This document shows positions 49,511 to 61,619 of a stretch of 64,000 nucleotides of DNA, piece after piece. How positions within the stretch are numbered: the stretch's first letter is position 1; every line of letters begins with the position of its first letter. The stretch comes from Ignelater luminosus (taxonomy: Eukaryota; Arthropoda; Insecta; Coleoptera; Elateridae). The stretch spans positions 89,732 to 153,731 of the forward strand of contig VTPC01090542.1 of the NCBI GenBank assembly GCA_011009095.1, read 5' to 3'. The position numbers and the translations under genes are program-made. The notes beneath the pieces were generated by a model. The model did no database searches, was not told the origin of the DNA, and saw nothing but the letters and a program-made list of their open reading frames with translations.

Positions 49511-52500
49511 CCTTTTAGTTATCTCGTATTACCATTCGATACATTTGTCTGGTAATCTTTGTTTTAGTAATTTTGAGTTAGTTTTTGGTGAAATTGTTGG
49601 TTATTTTCACCATTTTATATAATTGAAATGTTAGTTTTGGTTTACCTTTGTGGTTTTTTGTATTTTTGAATTTTGGAATGTCATCAATGACACATTTGGG
49701 AGCACTTATGCTTGATGTTTTGATTTAAATAATTTGAATGTTATGACTCTGCAGCTCAATCACTGGAACATTAATCATAATCTACCATAAATATAGACTT
49801 TCGTCCATACAACTATACTGACTATAATTATTTGAAAAGCCTCCTGGAGGAAGTTACCATACAGACGGAAGACTATATATCTGCTGGAACAGTACATTTT
49901 TATCTCTGCAGCGGATAACTCGTTTTACTCTACCCAGATGTATCTTTCAGGCGGACTTCTGAATCAAAGCCTGGAGCGGATTAATGCTTGCGATGTGTCT
50001 ATCTCTTCGACCTATCTACCTTCTATTGATGTGGAGACGACTGGTAGTAATTTCAAGTGAATTCGCAACACTTTCAATTTTCTTTCGGCGCCTCATGTTA
50101 TAATATATATATTTTGTAATTCTTCTTTCGCTTTTTTTTGTCTTCTTTGTCTTATTTCGTATTGGTGCACAGTACAGAGACGTTGATTTGTTCCATCTTA
50201 ACATAGATGATTAATAACTTATGGTTGGAGCTTCTCAATGTGGCTAAGTGGCTGTTGGTTTGGCTACTGCTGCCGTGTTCTGTTCATCTTAGGACGGATT
50301 CGAGTCTCATGAAGGTCGTTGGTGAGATCTTCATAATTGTTGCAGAGGTGTGGTTAATGAATCTTCTTCAGCGGGAAGGCAGAGGGGTGTAAATTCTCAG
50401 TTGCACTGATTATTGACTTTTGATACGGCTGCAAAAGAGCATTTTGCAGTGCACGAGATTGTTGCATCGTATTTATCTCATAAACGACCGTACTGTTTAT
50501 CTGGTTGATGTGAAAACAGCTGGTCTGCACTTGTATAAGCATCTCCTGTGTTAATGGTACGAACCTATCTTCTACCATGGTAGGTTTTTCCAGCTCTGAA
50601 TAGCGTAGATGCAAAGTATGTTCCGACTCTGCGAATATTGACTGATGAAGAAAATGCGTTAACATTTCTTTGGATGTGAAAATCTCTTCTGTGATCCATC
50701 ATGTACGGGTGCAGGCAATCGATATAGTAGTTGCTGAGTCCACAGATGCTAGTTCCCACTCGAAAGACCACCACGGACTAGTCTTCAAGAGAATAAATTA
50801 AAGAACCATGAACAAAATTGCTAAACAGACTGAAAATTCTATGTCTGTCGAAACAATGTATTAGCTGCCCAGGTTTATTTTGATTTAATGGGGTTGTGAA
50901 AGCTCTGGCTTCTACAACATCAGAGTATTAACCATTCGATTGGTCAATCGATCAAACAAAAACTCTTTCGCAGTTTAAGGTCTCCCTATAATTACAATAG
51001 CAGAGACAGATTAATACAATCCAGTACAATGTTCTGGCAGATATGTAGTTTTCCGTGTGTCTTGAATCAAACATTCGAACTGATATTATGAGAAAACGGT
51101 TGGGCCTAAAATACTCAAATTCAAAAAGATTATAATTGTAAGTACTTAGTGACTACATAACATGGCATCCGGTTTAACAGAAATTTATAGCAAATATCAA
51201 AAATATTCCTGGCGTGAAATAAGCTTTCTAATGCTATATTTGGTGTACAATCAAGCTGATCTATGTGCAATGAAACGATTGCGTGCGCTCTATGTAGGAA
51301 GGCTACAATAATATGGGATGAAAATACTTTTTTTCTGCAACTGTCATTATAGTGACAACTTTCCTGACTCAAAAGCACCAGGAAAGCGTTATCTTACCTG
51401 CCTAGGTAGGGAAATTTTTCCCTGACTAATTTGATCAAGAACAAAATAACAAGGCAAGAGCAACATGATATTTCGATCGAATTTGCTTTTTTAGATTTTT
51501 TTATTTCAGGCTTCTATTTTTTAATATCCATCTGTTTTGATTTTTCTCAGCGCTGCTCCTGAAGAAACTCTTGATGCCAAACTGATGGCACAGTGTTAGA
51601 CGGTGGTTACTTACGCGTTTGTTCAAATCAAATAGCCAGGGCGTAAATCTTCATATTCACAACCAATTTGGTTCATCTGTCTTAATGGTGTTTTGACAGG
51701 TACAAGGCAAAATTACCTAGCTTTGATGCGGACGTTTACAGCAGTAGTGTTTGATGACAAGACCTCAGTGAAGACATCCCAATCAGACTCCTTAAGTCAT
51801 CCCAGAAACAAGTCGTGATATGTAGACTTGTAGTCTGTTCACTTTCAACGAGCTGGTATCATGACTTTACGGACTGCCAGGAGCGTTAAGGTAGCTCTGG
51901 ACGTACCTAAACAGTATTGCTACTGACATCAATTTCTTTTTCTGCTTATTTTCAAGCTCTAATGGCAAAACTGCAATTGAATTTTCTTTTTGCATGCAAT
52001 TATTGGATACGATGCCAGCTGGGAAAGCAGAAGGTTTGAAACTCCTTAAGAAAAAACTGACTTGCAAAGTGTTTTTGAAATTTTTAGGAACTCAATAGTT
52101 ACGGAGAGGCACATTGTCTTTGATGCGGTAGTGAGATGAACAATTTGGATTACCTGTGTTTATTATACTCAGGCAATAGCAAATCCTGACTCATTTTGAA
52201 TTATAGACCACAGTAAGTCAGTTAAAATCCTACATATGTAAATGTGGTATTTAATGACTATACATTTGTAATTTACTTAAACTGTGAGAAATAATAATTA
52301 ATTTACTTTACAAGGATAAAAATGCGTTTAGGTGCGCAACGAATCTGCTAAGCGACTGCATGTTAAGTCAACCTTGCTGTAGTCATCTTGGTTTTTGTTT
52401 GTTTTTTTAATTTTTTATTTATTGATACATCAGAATTTAGCTTTGTTTTTATAATAAATGATAGCGATGCATTTTCATTGGATTGATTATAAAATGTAAT
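49511..52500. other. Spacer, nothing recognised
   Basis: About 3 kb without a named gene. The segment 49740-50800 is locally less AT-rich, with protein-like but stop-broken minus-strand runs (for example VGTYFASTLFRAGKTYHGRR at about 50570-50630), so it is probably old transposon debris of unknown family. Confidence 0.35.
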
Positions 52501-52689
52501 AAAACCATTTGATAGTTTTCACTTTTCAATTTTATTTTTGCTTTACAATTTATTGACTATATTAATCACATTATAAATAAAAATGACTTCACATTTACAT
52601 TAAATCATCAATAATGCCAAACAAATCCCATTTTGATTGTTTCTTTTGTTAGAAACAAAATTTAACATAATATCAACAGTATCTACAAC

Positions 52690-53004
52690 TTATAAATAAT
52701 AAGCATAAGGTGCGGCGTAGGTGGCATAAGCATAAGGTGCTGCATATGCATAATTAGCAGTGTATGCTATTGGTGCAGCATATGTAGAGTAAGCTAAGGG
52801 GGTTGCAACGAGTCCTGTTTTGACGGTATCAGCTGGGGTTCCAATATTGGTGGAATAAGCAGTAAGGGATGCCAAGAGTCCCGGTTTAGCTTCAGCTGCT
52901 GCGAAAGCTAAAATAGCGACAAAAACCAACTGAAAAGAAACAGAAATATTCACTATACCATTTTATTTTTTTAAACAGAAACCTAAACTTACTAATTTAA
53001 ACAT
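52690..53004 (-). CDS. Cuticular protein 5, Tyr/Ala-rich AKPG type
   Basis: Two-exon gene for a predicted 83-residue secreted cuticle protein. Exon 1 is 52993-53004 (MFKL), the intron 63 bases with GTAAGT and TTTCAG ends, exon 2 52690-52929. The N-terminus MFKLLVFVAILAFAAAEAKP is a signal peptide. The mature protein begins KPGLLASLTAYSTNIGTPAD, then VATPLAYSTYAAPIAYTANY and repeated YAAPYAY ending in APYAYYL. It has no cysteine. The AFAAAEAKPGL stretch matches cuticular protein 4, and the TPLAYS motif matches its PLAYS repeats. TATA box at 53064-53071; AATAAA motifs lie about 140-160 bases past the stop. The product is expected in the cuticle matrix; the stage and tissue cannot be read from sequence. 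Confidence 0.9.
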
Positions 53005-53063
53005 TTTGAAGGTGTTTGCTTAAATTTACTTTTGCAACTTGCAAATATTTTGGTTTTGATCGG

Positions 53064-53071
53064 CTTTTATA
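53064..53071 (-). promoter_or_regulatory. TATA box of cuticular gene 5
   Basis: TATAAAAG on the minus strand, 60 bases upstream of the start codon, so the 5' untranslated region is only about 30 bases. Confidence 0.75.
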
Positions 53072-53079
53072 ACCCAATA

Positions 53080-54239
53080 TTCATTTGGTTTTTCCACAGA
53101 ATGATAAAATCGTGTAGACAATCCTATTTTACTTAAAATAATTGTGAAACTGTAAATGACTTTGATGGCTTTTAAAATTATTAAAAATTTTTCATTTTGA
53201 AAACAATTTTGAAAAATACTTTTCTAAGGACGTTTTAAATATGTTTATTTAGGTTAGTTTAGGCTAACAAAAGTTACGTAACTGCATCCGATATAACCTT
53301 TAATTAATACCTTTTTTCATTTCTATGAATATCCATTAAATTTTAAAAACGTAGGCCAATAAAGCGGGTGTGGTCGCCCATACCCATCAAGGTCGGACAC
53401 ACAGACTTGTTTTTAATGTTTCAGGAAATTCGAGAAAAATCAAGTGCAAGGTTACTGATGGCGACACAAATGTTCATTGTTTAAATCATTAAATTATGAT
53501 AATACATAGACATTTAGCAGATTTATTGTATATTTGCATGACAGAATAATATTTATATTTGCAAAAATATTCCACATGTTAATAATAGAATGTGTTTGTT
53601 TACCATGTAATAGGGCAAAGTATTTGCGATCTAAATACGCAAACATTTTAATTCCTTCGACTACCGTTTTGTTGTTGTTGTTGCCAAAACGAAATGGAAT
53701 TTGGAAACTTCATTTCATAAAAACGAAAGCAAAATTGAATTTTAAATGCACACACGTTCTAAGGTACATTTATTACCGTTATTACACTTGATTGTTGCTT
53801 TATGTTAATTAGTTGAAATTCTGTACGTGTTACTGCATTGTATAAGTTGAACGTGTCTTGTTTGTAACAAAAAATGCATTTTTTAAGTAACATTTGAAGA
53901 TTAACAACGTTTGAAATTTCATTGTGAGAAATTGTGTACATTGCATGATGCAATACAAGTTGTTTTAAAAAACTTTTATATAGTTGATGCAGCGTTTTGT
54001 TTATAATTCATATCTCTTGGTAGTTTCGGTATTTTGCTTTTTTTTGGGTCGAACATCCCCAATTTCACATTTTGCCGAAAAATCATATTAAGTTAGACGT
54101 TAGAATTGTAGGGCATTGATTATAATTTATTACCGTCAGCTAAAAACGAGATCAGTCAAAAATAAGCACATTTCGAGGTGTACATACCAAACGATATACA
54201 TTAAACAGATCTATCTGATATTAAACAATTTCATCTTTC
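53080..54239. other. Spacer, nothing recognised
   Basis: Holds a short GC-richer island (about 53360-53405, GGGTGTGGTCGCCCATACCC) of unknown nature and otherwise AT-rich sequence. Confidence 0.4.
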
Positions 54240-55110
54240 CACATACGTCTTAGTCTTCCTCTACCTGTTTCCCCAAGCTGCTTGTGTCAAAAATCTTTGT
54301 TGCTGCTCGATCATCTCGCATTCTCAATAAATGCTTGAACTTGCTCAGTTGTCTTTCTTCAATTTTCTTCTAAGGGTATAATTTTCAGTTATTTTCTTAT
54401 CACTTTATTTTTTTATTTTGTTTCTTCTAGTTTTGTTTATTATTGTCTTAAGAATCTCATTTCCGTAGACCTGGATATGTTTCTCGTTTTGTTATTAAGT
54501 GTCCAGTTTTAACATTCATAATTGCTATTACTGGAATCGCCACTTTCTTAAAGATTTCAATTTGAACAAATTCTGAACTTTTTGCTTTGCTAGGAAGGTT
54601 GATCTTATCATCCTAAACAATGTACTTACCACCTCAGTTTTGTTTTCTTAATTTTGTTAGTCTACAGCTGAACCTAAATTATTATTGTATCTTTCTACCT
54701 GCTCAAGACTTATTTGCTTTGTTTCATTGTTGTGATTTTTTTTTTTGGAAAATGTGTCAATTATCCATATCTGTTAGTCATCTGGTACCTTCTTGCATTA
54801 CCATAATGCCTCAATACCCTTATGCAAATTTCACTAGATGTTATCAATTCCAACGGCCTTTTTACTTTTTAAAACTTTTTGCATTTTCTTCAACTTCTTT
54901 CAATATAAGGCTTTCTACAGTGTTTTCTTCTTTACCTTCTGTTTTAATGTTGGTAAGCAATCCTCATCAAAAGAGTCTTCTTTGTTAGAGGGCTCAAAAT
55001 TAGCCCCGAATTATGACTTAACTAATTAGAATATTTTTTTAATTTTCTTTACTTAGTTATTTTTTTTCTGTATTCTATTTTCAGATTTCTGGAACTTTTT
55101 GATACTTACT
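54240..55110 (-). mobile_element. Decayed LINE with reverse transcriptase and C-terminal pieces
   Basis: Minus-strand fragments of a LINE ORF2. At about 54800-54880 KAVGIDNI and VPDD followed by QI match the start of the reverse transcriptase (GKAxGxDxI, then IPxxW). At about 54400-54560 IFKKVAIPVIT then KTRNISRSTEMRFLRQ-like sequence, and at about 54290-54370 LLRMRDDRAATKIFD match the late part (A.MRFLR then GHVMRM.DDR) seen in several LINE clades. The order agrees with one element on the minus strand, but the catalytic palm is deleted and stops are frequent. Confidence 0.55.
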
Positions 55111-55114
55111 TTGA

Positions 55115-57375
55115 CATTTAACCCCCACGTCTTTCATCTTGAGCAATTTTTCTCAGTTTGCTCTGTATGAATCTTTCTTCTTCATGTTATCGTTTATATA
55201 AATTCTATTGTTACAATTTATCCGCCTGGCTTTGTTTTGCAATATTTTTATTTTATGTGCAGTCCTTGATAAACGTATTAGGCAGGTTTTTGTCCTCATC
55301 GCTTTTGTTTGCTCATCTACACCCACCTCAGGGTCTTGCACTGTTATGCTATTTAAAATCTCTTTCGAGTACTTCTAATATACGTTTGATATTCTCAGTT
55401 TTTTTTCAGTTTTAGATTTCTCTTTTTTATTCTCTTATTTTATTGTTCAACCTCATTATTTGATCTGTTTATTTTCAATCTTTTTACCTCTATGTTAGAC
55501 CTGGCAGCATATCCAAAACTTTGTCCAATTCGGATTGTAAAACAGAGCATTATTAAGTCGAGAGATTATTGTATAATTTACTCATCCTACGTGGAAAAAG
55601 GGTTTGCTTCATGTGAAGCAAAGAATCAAAATTTATTAAAGTACAATTTAGAGATCAAGCCTGTTTTGCAGAAAATTCAATTAAATGGTTCCAAATCACA
55701 ACGAAGTATCTGCTAGAATTGCAAGCACCTCTTAGATAATGCTGTGAACGAAAGTTATTCTAATATAGTCTTACATTAGTGGCTGAAGTATAGAACGATG
55801 AAAGGTCAGAAAATTCCAAGGTTTTGTTTTTCTGAAACTGTTAAATTGATTGAGTCTAAAGAAGTAACAAAAAGTAGTTTAACATAAAAGATCTAATTCG
55901 AGCAACTGATCTTTCAAATTTAATCCTTCCTATACAACTTGAGTAATGATGACTACAATCATTAAAACCATAAGGATCAGACTCAATTGCATTACCATAG
56001 CGTTTTTCCACATTTCTATATAAGACAAATACTGAGAATCAACCAAGAAAAGGAGGAATAAGAGTACTTGGAGCTCTATTTTTTATTACTTGGCATGATG
56101 ATTTCTTAGACCCTTTAGAACAATCCGAGTCGCGGAGCCAAAGATTTAAGCTCTTAGAATTTAAGATGCTAGCTATTCCAAAATGCAACAAACTTTTTCC
56201 TAGTTTTGCATATTTGAACCAATTCTAGTCGCTGTGGTGTCAAAGTGTACTAATTTTTATATGAGCAAAACGAATTCGCACAGTACAATGAGCTAAAAGT
56301 ATGATAAGTGGTAGTTTCTGATGTAATTCGCTTTCAAAGAAATATAGCGCAAATAAGTATGTTTTTACTTTGCTGCATAAAACTAGTGTTAACCTCAGTA
56401 GAATGTATAAAGTACTCTGTTATTAAAATAAAGAATGTATCCTAGGTAAACTTTGACTTGTAGACATAAAAGGAGAATGATTGTACACATTAGTTATCAC
56501 CCAAGAGCTTAGTCATAGCAAACCGCAAAAAAAAACTATAAAATCAGAAATGTACAGAAAACAAACAATTTTGCTGCTAACATAGTATTAAGCAAAGTGT
56601 AGTAAAGGATTCGACTACAGCCAACTACTTTCCTAGAATAGAGAACTTCTTCCATGTTGTACATTTTTTCAATTTTTGACCACACTGGTTTGAACAAGTC
56701 GCTGTTTTGTTGCACACTTTGCCGCCCTGATAGACAATTTGCAGTGCATGTTGTTGAAACACGGGCAATATTCAAAGCAGAAACTACGCCAATCTATTTA
56801 AGTTTAAGAAAAAGTATTTTCGTATACTCGTCAACGATAGTACGTACATCAGAAGTGCAAATTGTTCAAGACCATTCATCGTTTTTTTGAAGAGTTCCAA
56901 AAGAGAAAAGTATGTTTCAAGAAAATCAGACGTAACTTCTAGATAAGACATCCGTGTTTCAAATTATTTTGGTCATGGAGGTCAAGTAAAATGTGGTGAC
57001 TTGAAATAGTGGAAGACCAGTAGCAAGATTATTGTTGATAGAGATGGAGTATCTGAATTACTATTTGTAAGAAAAGAGCAGAAGACAATTCTAGTACTTG
57101 AAGCAAATAAGTGAATGCGCACCATAAATATGTAAACTCTTATGTACAATTTCTAACTTTGTCGGCCGTATGTACCCCGTCATCTACACGTTGCGTTGTA
57201 GCGTTTACAAATTAGGCTAGACTTACAATCACTAGCAAAATTATGGTCTGCTAGATCACATATTTTGTGCTACAAACGTGAGAAAACTATTTATGTGTGG
57301 GCAGCTTAAAATTTCTCGTGATTATTCGAATTTTTTAAATAATTTGTAAAAGAAAAGCTTTTTTTCTAAAAATAA
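55115..57375. other. Spacer, nothing firm
   Basis: The left part (to about 55420) may be the upstream part of the LINE remnant (minus-strand run NMKKKDSYRANREKLLKM). The remainder has only short frames with no recognised domain. Confidence 0.35.
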
Positions 57376-57381
57376 TTAAAG

Positions 57382-57830
57382 ATGGTCATCCACAAAGATG
57401 ATAAAATTATTTTGCCTGAGACCATAGACTCTTCACTTGCTGGAAGACATTGCGCACTAGAAGAAGTCAACGGAAGAATCATTTTCCACGCCGAGGGCAT
57501 GATTACTGGAACAGATAGCAAACGTCGTTACATTGGTACTCACCTATATCAGCTGTTGGTGAAGAACAATCACAGGCGCTATGGGTCTTCTACTGCTTTA
57601 CGAACTGTGACACCACATCTTTCTTGAATGCCAAAATACAAAAAATACTTGTTGAAAAATGCTTAGAGGCTTTTGCTCAACTAAAAATGATCTGCTACAG
57701 TTCCTGTCTTCAAAACACCTTTCTTTGCACACTGTTGTGTATTGTCTTTACAGCAGCTACATGAGTCAGAGAGCAGTGTCAAGATATTTGTTATATAGAA
57801 CTATTTGCTTTTTACACATTTTTGATTTTA
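57382..57830 (+). mobile_element. Possible fragment of a transposon-linked ORF with CDTTS motif
   Basis: A clean 81-codon frame (57382-57627) contains SLAGRHCALEEVNGRIIFHA. In the neighbouring frame NCDTTSFLNAKIQKILVEKC then LEAFAQ follows at about 57600-57680, resembling the GCDTTS motif of an unnamed ORF that is repeated in many insect genomes. Frame changes show that it is not a working gene. Assignment to a family is weak. Confidence 0.35.
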
Positions 57831-57834
57831 TTTT

Positions 57835-58740
57835 TCACAGTTTGGCTATAACGATGACACCTGGACAATAGTTGATGTCTACAATTATTCTCTTTTTATT
57901 TCTACATGCCAAAGGGTGGCTAGGATTCATCTTGTAGCGAAGTATACGCATTACATATTTTTTCAAATATCCTTTATTGGATATGGATAGTTCAACCTTA
58001 CATAAAATATAATTTAAAGTATTACTAATAATAACAAAAAACGTATTAAAATAAAATAAGAGCGACGAGTGCGAGTTTACCAAGCCCGAGCGTTTTTTTA
58101 GTCGTTTTAGTCTTTTTGATTTCTGGGTGCTTGATGGCATATTCTTGAATTACTTCATTTATCAGTAGGCGTGCGTAGGAATTTATTCTGACTTTGTTGT
58201 ATGACGTCTCGATTTGATTGCTTAGTACAGCCCCATATCTGGATTTCGTACGTCCAAATCGGTTTGATGATAGATTGATACATTTATTTTTTAGAGTGGC
58301 GTCCAATCAACCAGTACCTATATCTGACAATTTTGATTTTGATTTAATCTGCTTTTTGACTAACATTATGTTTCCAGTTAAACCTATTATCCACGTGAAG
58401 GCCAAGCTATTTTGCTGATTTTGCCTTGGGTATTTGAATCCCACTGAGATATTTAGAGATGTTGCCATTTTGCTGACGTAACGTATAAGTAACATGAGCT
58501 GATTTCAATTTGTTAAGTTTAATTTTCTAGTCCAGGGTCCATCTGCTTACTTTGTCAAGAGCGTGTTGTAGATTTTCAACTGTTCTAAGCTTGGAATGGA
58601 TTGCTGACATTATTGCAGTATCATCAGTGAAGGTACCTGTGAACGTTTCTTTTATTGTGGGAATGTCAGCAGTGTAGAGTAAATAGGGGAAGAGTGTGAG
58701 AACACTTACTTGCGGTACTCATGCCTGGTTTGTGTACTAG
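57835..58740 (-). mobile_element. Jockey-type LINE 3' fragment
   Basis: Minus-strand end of a Jockey-clade ORF2. From high to low coordinate: LLYTADIPT (about 58680), FTDDTAIMSA in the position of the FADD catalytic box (about 58620), KLNKLKSAHVTYTLR (about 58500), GIQIPKAKSAK (about 58430), QLGLHVDNRFNWKHNV (about 58380), YWLIGRHSK (about 58290), IIKPIWTYEIQIWG (about 58240) and NKFLRTPTD (about 58180). The order and wording are characteristic of Jockey elements. It is truncated at the 5' side in the palm, as is normal for LINE insertions, and has a few stops and frame changes. The stretch down to 57835 may be its 3' untranslated region. Confidence 0.8.
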
Positions 58741-58744
58741 AAGC

Positions 58745-59265
58745 TTGAGTATATCTCTTCATGTGCAACTCAGAATTATTTCCAGATAGATAATATTGAA
58801 TTTGAGCAAAATATCAAATTTCAATTAACAAACAAATGCAGCCAAAATCAAGATATAACTTTTTAATCAATTCAAACTGTAGAATTTCTTATATTTGATT
58901 TTACAGCCTTTAGAAGATATTCCTTTATAGTACTTAGACTGTTTTATTTCCTTCGTGAAATTAAACTTAAAACATAATTTTGGCCCAGTCAAAGGTTTAC
59001 CATATCTTCTAGTTTAGCCAATAAATTAGGTGCTGATCTAATTGATTTAATGATTTTACCACAGGAAACTATGCCAATGTTAGAAATCAGACTTCTACAT
59101 TAAGAATAACACAATAATGGAATAGCTTGTCTTGATAAAATATTTTTTATTATAAGCATAATAGAAATAAGCCTCAAAAGCTTTACACACTGCCTTTAAT
59201 GAAAATCTACACAAAATATAAAATTTTTCAAATTATTCTCATAATATTCTCGTCTCACCAGACGA
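58745..59265. other. Spacer, nothing recognised
   Basis: AT-rich sequence downstream of cuticular gene 6. Confidence 0.4.
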
Positions 59266-59271
59266 AGCTGT

Positions 59272-59277
59272 TTTATT
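59272..59277 (-). terminator. Poly(A) signal of cuticular gene 6
   Basis: AATAAA on the minus strand, 22 bases past the stop codon. Confidence 0.6.
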
Positions 59278-59298
59278 TTTTAACTTTTTTAAATTATT

Positions 59299-59927
59299 TT
59301 AAACGACAACGTATCCACCATAATGATGTACAGGATGATGTACAGGATGATGTACTACGCTGTAGGCTACTGGGGAAACTACTGCAGCATGGTGGGCAGC
59401 TACATATCCGTTGCTGTATACAGAATGTACTACTGGTACTGCAGCTGCAGAAACTACCACATCGGGTTCGGGTTTAGGTGCAGGGGCTGCTACAGCGAAA
59501 GCCAAAATGGCGGCAAAGATGAACTGTAAAATTAGATAAAGTTAATAAGTAATCACATTATTAAAATGTTTTGACGTCAATTCTTGGAATTAAGAATGAA
59601 TTAGAATATTAATAATGATAGCGTCTTATTTTTGGGTTTTAAATGTCAAAGAACCACGCTTTATTTTTAAATGTATTTACAATTATGTAATAAATAAGTA
59701 GACTCATTTAAATTTTAATAATTCTAATTTATTCAGAACATGTGATACTAATATATGCTGTAATTCAAAATTGTTAGTAAAAAAACAAATATTTTGAATT
59801 CAAGAATTAGAATTACATAATAATGTAAATGAGCAGCATTGATAATGAAGAATTTTTAAACTACAGATCTTCAATTATTATTAGCGGAAGATTAAATTAG
59901 TACTTAGTTACATACCAATTTGAACAT
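59299..59927 (-). CDS. Cuticular protein 6, Val/His/Tyr-rich
   Basis: Two-exon gene for a predicted 78-residue secreted cuticle protein. Exon 1 is 59916-59927 (MFKL), the intron 392 bases (longest of the six) with GTATGT and TTACAG ends, exon 2 59299-59523. The joined N-terminus MFKLFIFAAILAFAVAAPAP is a signal peptide, cut probably after AVA. The mature part starts APAPKPEPDVVVSAAAVPVV and ends with repeated VHHP units and GGYVVV; histidines and tyrosines may bind metal or take part in cross-linking, as inferred for similar cuticle proteins. A 12-base coding repeat (ATGTACAGGATG on the plus strand) underlies the VHHP block. TATA box at 59988-59995, an initiator-like TCAGTTG at 59959-59965, and AATAAA at 59272-59277. 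Confidence 0.9.
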
Positions 59928-59958
59928 TTTTGAAGATTATTTGATTTAGTACAGAAAT

Positions 59959-59995
59959 CAACTGATTTTGGGTGGATTTGCGTGGAGCTTTTATA
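59959..59995 (-). promoter_or_regulatory. TATA box and initiator of cuticular gene 6
   Basis: TATAAAAG (59988-59995) followed about 30 bases downstream by TCAGTTG (59959-59965), the arthropod initiator form. Transcription would start about 35 bases before the start codon. Confidence 0.75.
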
Positions 59996-59999
59996 CCCT

Positions 60000-61410
60000 A
60001 AAATACAATGATTTCGTCATTTATTTGTTATGCTAATTCTATATTTTATTGAAGGGAGGAGTTGACAAAATCCGCCTAATTACCATTATCGGTAGATATT
60101 CTAGAACATTTACAGGTTTTTTTGCTGTTTTGATAAGGTTTTTTTATAAAGGTATTTTTATTTTTAATGACGTATTCTAATTTCTAAAACAGAAGATAAA
60201 ATTTAAATTAACCTTTTATTAGGTTCTATTCGTCTTTGATTTAAATTATAGTGTGATATGAACATAACTATTACATGCAGGATGAATAAAAAATATGCAA
60301 CATAATTTAATGGTGGTCAAAAGGGATTATTAAGCAAATAATGTAAAAAAATGGTAATGATTAATGAAAAAAATCACTAAGCACTTGTTAAGTGTATAAT
60401 GCGCTACTAATACTATGTGGTTGTTGTGGGTGGTGTGGTAATCCTCTCTATTCTCAAACTACAAGTGTTGATCAGAAATTTTTTATTTGATTTGAAGATA
60501 AAACAATTTGTTTTAAGTAGTAAATACGAATGTAAGTCTTTAATCCTGTTGTTATATGAACTTTTTACAATGTTCAATAATAAACCTTAACTTACTCATT
60601 TGTAGGCATGGTCTTGCCTGTTAAAACCTGTGAATATATTTAAATTTTACATATACTATGCAGTAGCGTTTCTTTAAAGCATCGAAAAATATATAGACAA
60701 ATTTTCTGTTTTTGCTAGAGTTACTGAATCTCAATATAGTAAACTAAATAAGAGGTGAGTTTTTTTCAAACTTTTATTAATATTATCTAAGCTGAATCTT
60801 CAGTTGACTATTTCATACGTACTGCATTACGAGTAAACACAGAAACCTTAATTGAAAATATTTTAACCAAACAGAATAATTGTCTTGGTATCGGCCAAGT
60901 GATGCAACTGTGATGAGACCTATCACACATATAATGTATACTTTGCATAGTGTAAACGCCATAAACCGATTGAAGCCATACTGGACCTATGTGAGTTTGA
61001 GCCTGGAAAATCTGGTAGAAACCATTCGGGTCGGGAATCAAATTTACGGGGTTAAATGACCTAATCAGTCGATGCCCAAATTGAAAGAAGCGGACAAAAA
61101 GCAAACAAATGGCTTTTGTCTATATGTGCTCAGGGCCTACGACAATATTCTTTATACAGTGAAAAATAAATTTTTTGAAACCCACAAATATTGAGAAAAG
61201 TAAAACAAATGAAAAGATTTTTCATTTCTGAAAATACTACGACCATACATATATATATATACCATACAAATACTTACATCTCTCATTTTAGAAATCCACG
61301 TTGTTTTTTGAAAACAGTAATGCCCTAAAAATATGTTAAAACTTCAAATGTAGACAAGTTGAATGGCAACAAATGCAGACAGTTACCGTATCTGCACTTT
61401 CTAAATTAAC
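60000..61410. other. Spacer, nothing recognised
   Basis: A 98-codon minus-strand frame (60808-61104) and a short AT microsatellite (about 61250) are present; neither could be tied to a gene. Confidence 0.4.
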
Positions 61411-61413
61411 GTA

Positions 61414-61614
61414 CAGTCTGCGACACTAGTAACGAGACTCGAGAATGGACTTAAACACAACACAAACTTGAGAGAACAAGGTTTCATGCCAATAATACGT
61501 ACGGCGTACGCATTTATCTGCGGCATTATCGATCGGTGGCCTGGAATCTCGTTCTCTCAAGTTTGTGTTGTGTTTAAGTCCATTTTCGAGTCTCATTCCT
61601 ATTGTCGCAGACTG
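61414..61614. mobile_element. Foldback MITE, 201 bp, Tc1-like ends
   Basis: Inverted arms of about 80 bases each cover most of the element. Both ends read CAGTCTGCGACA (right as complement) and are flanked by TA (61412-61413 and 61615-61616). Inner arm segments such as GGACTTAAACACAACACAAA and CTTGAGAGAAC are identical on both sides. CAGT ends with TA duplication indicate mobilisation by a Tc1-like transposase. No coding capacity. Confidence 0.88.
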
Positions 61615-61619
61615 TACAT

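Noticed and set aside
59199-59529. Plus-strand frames with MMYRMMYRMMYY repeats
   Set aside because: Antisense reading of the VHHP repeats of cuticular gene 6.
60808-61104. 98-codon minus-strand frame
   Set aside because: No recognised domain and no promoter or splice evidence.
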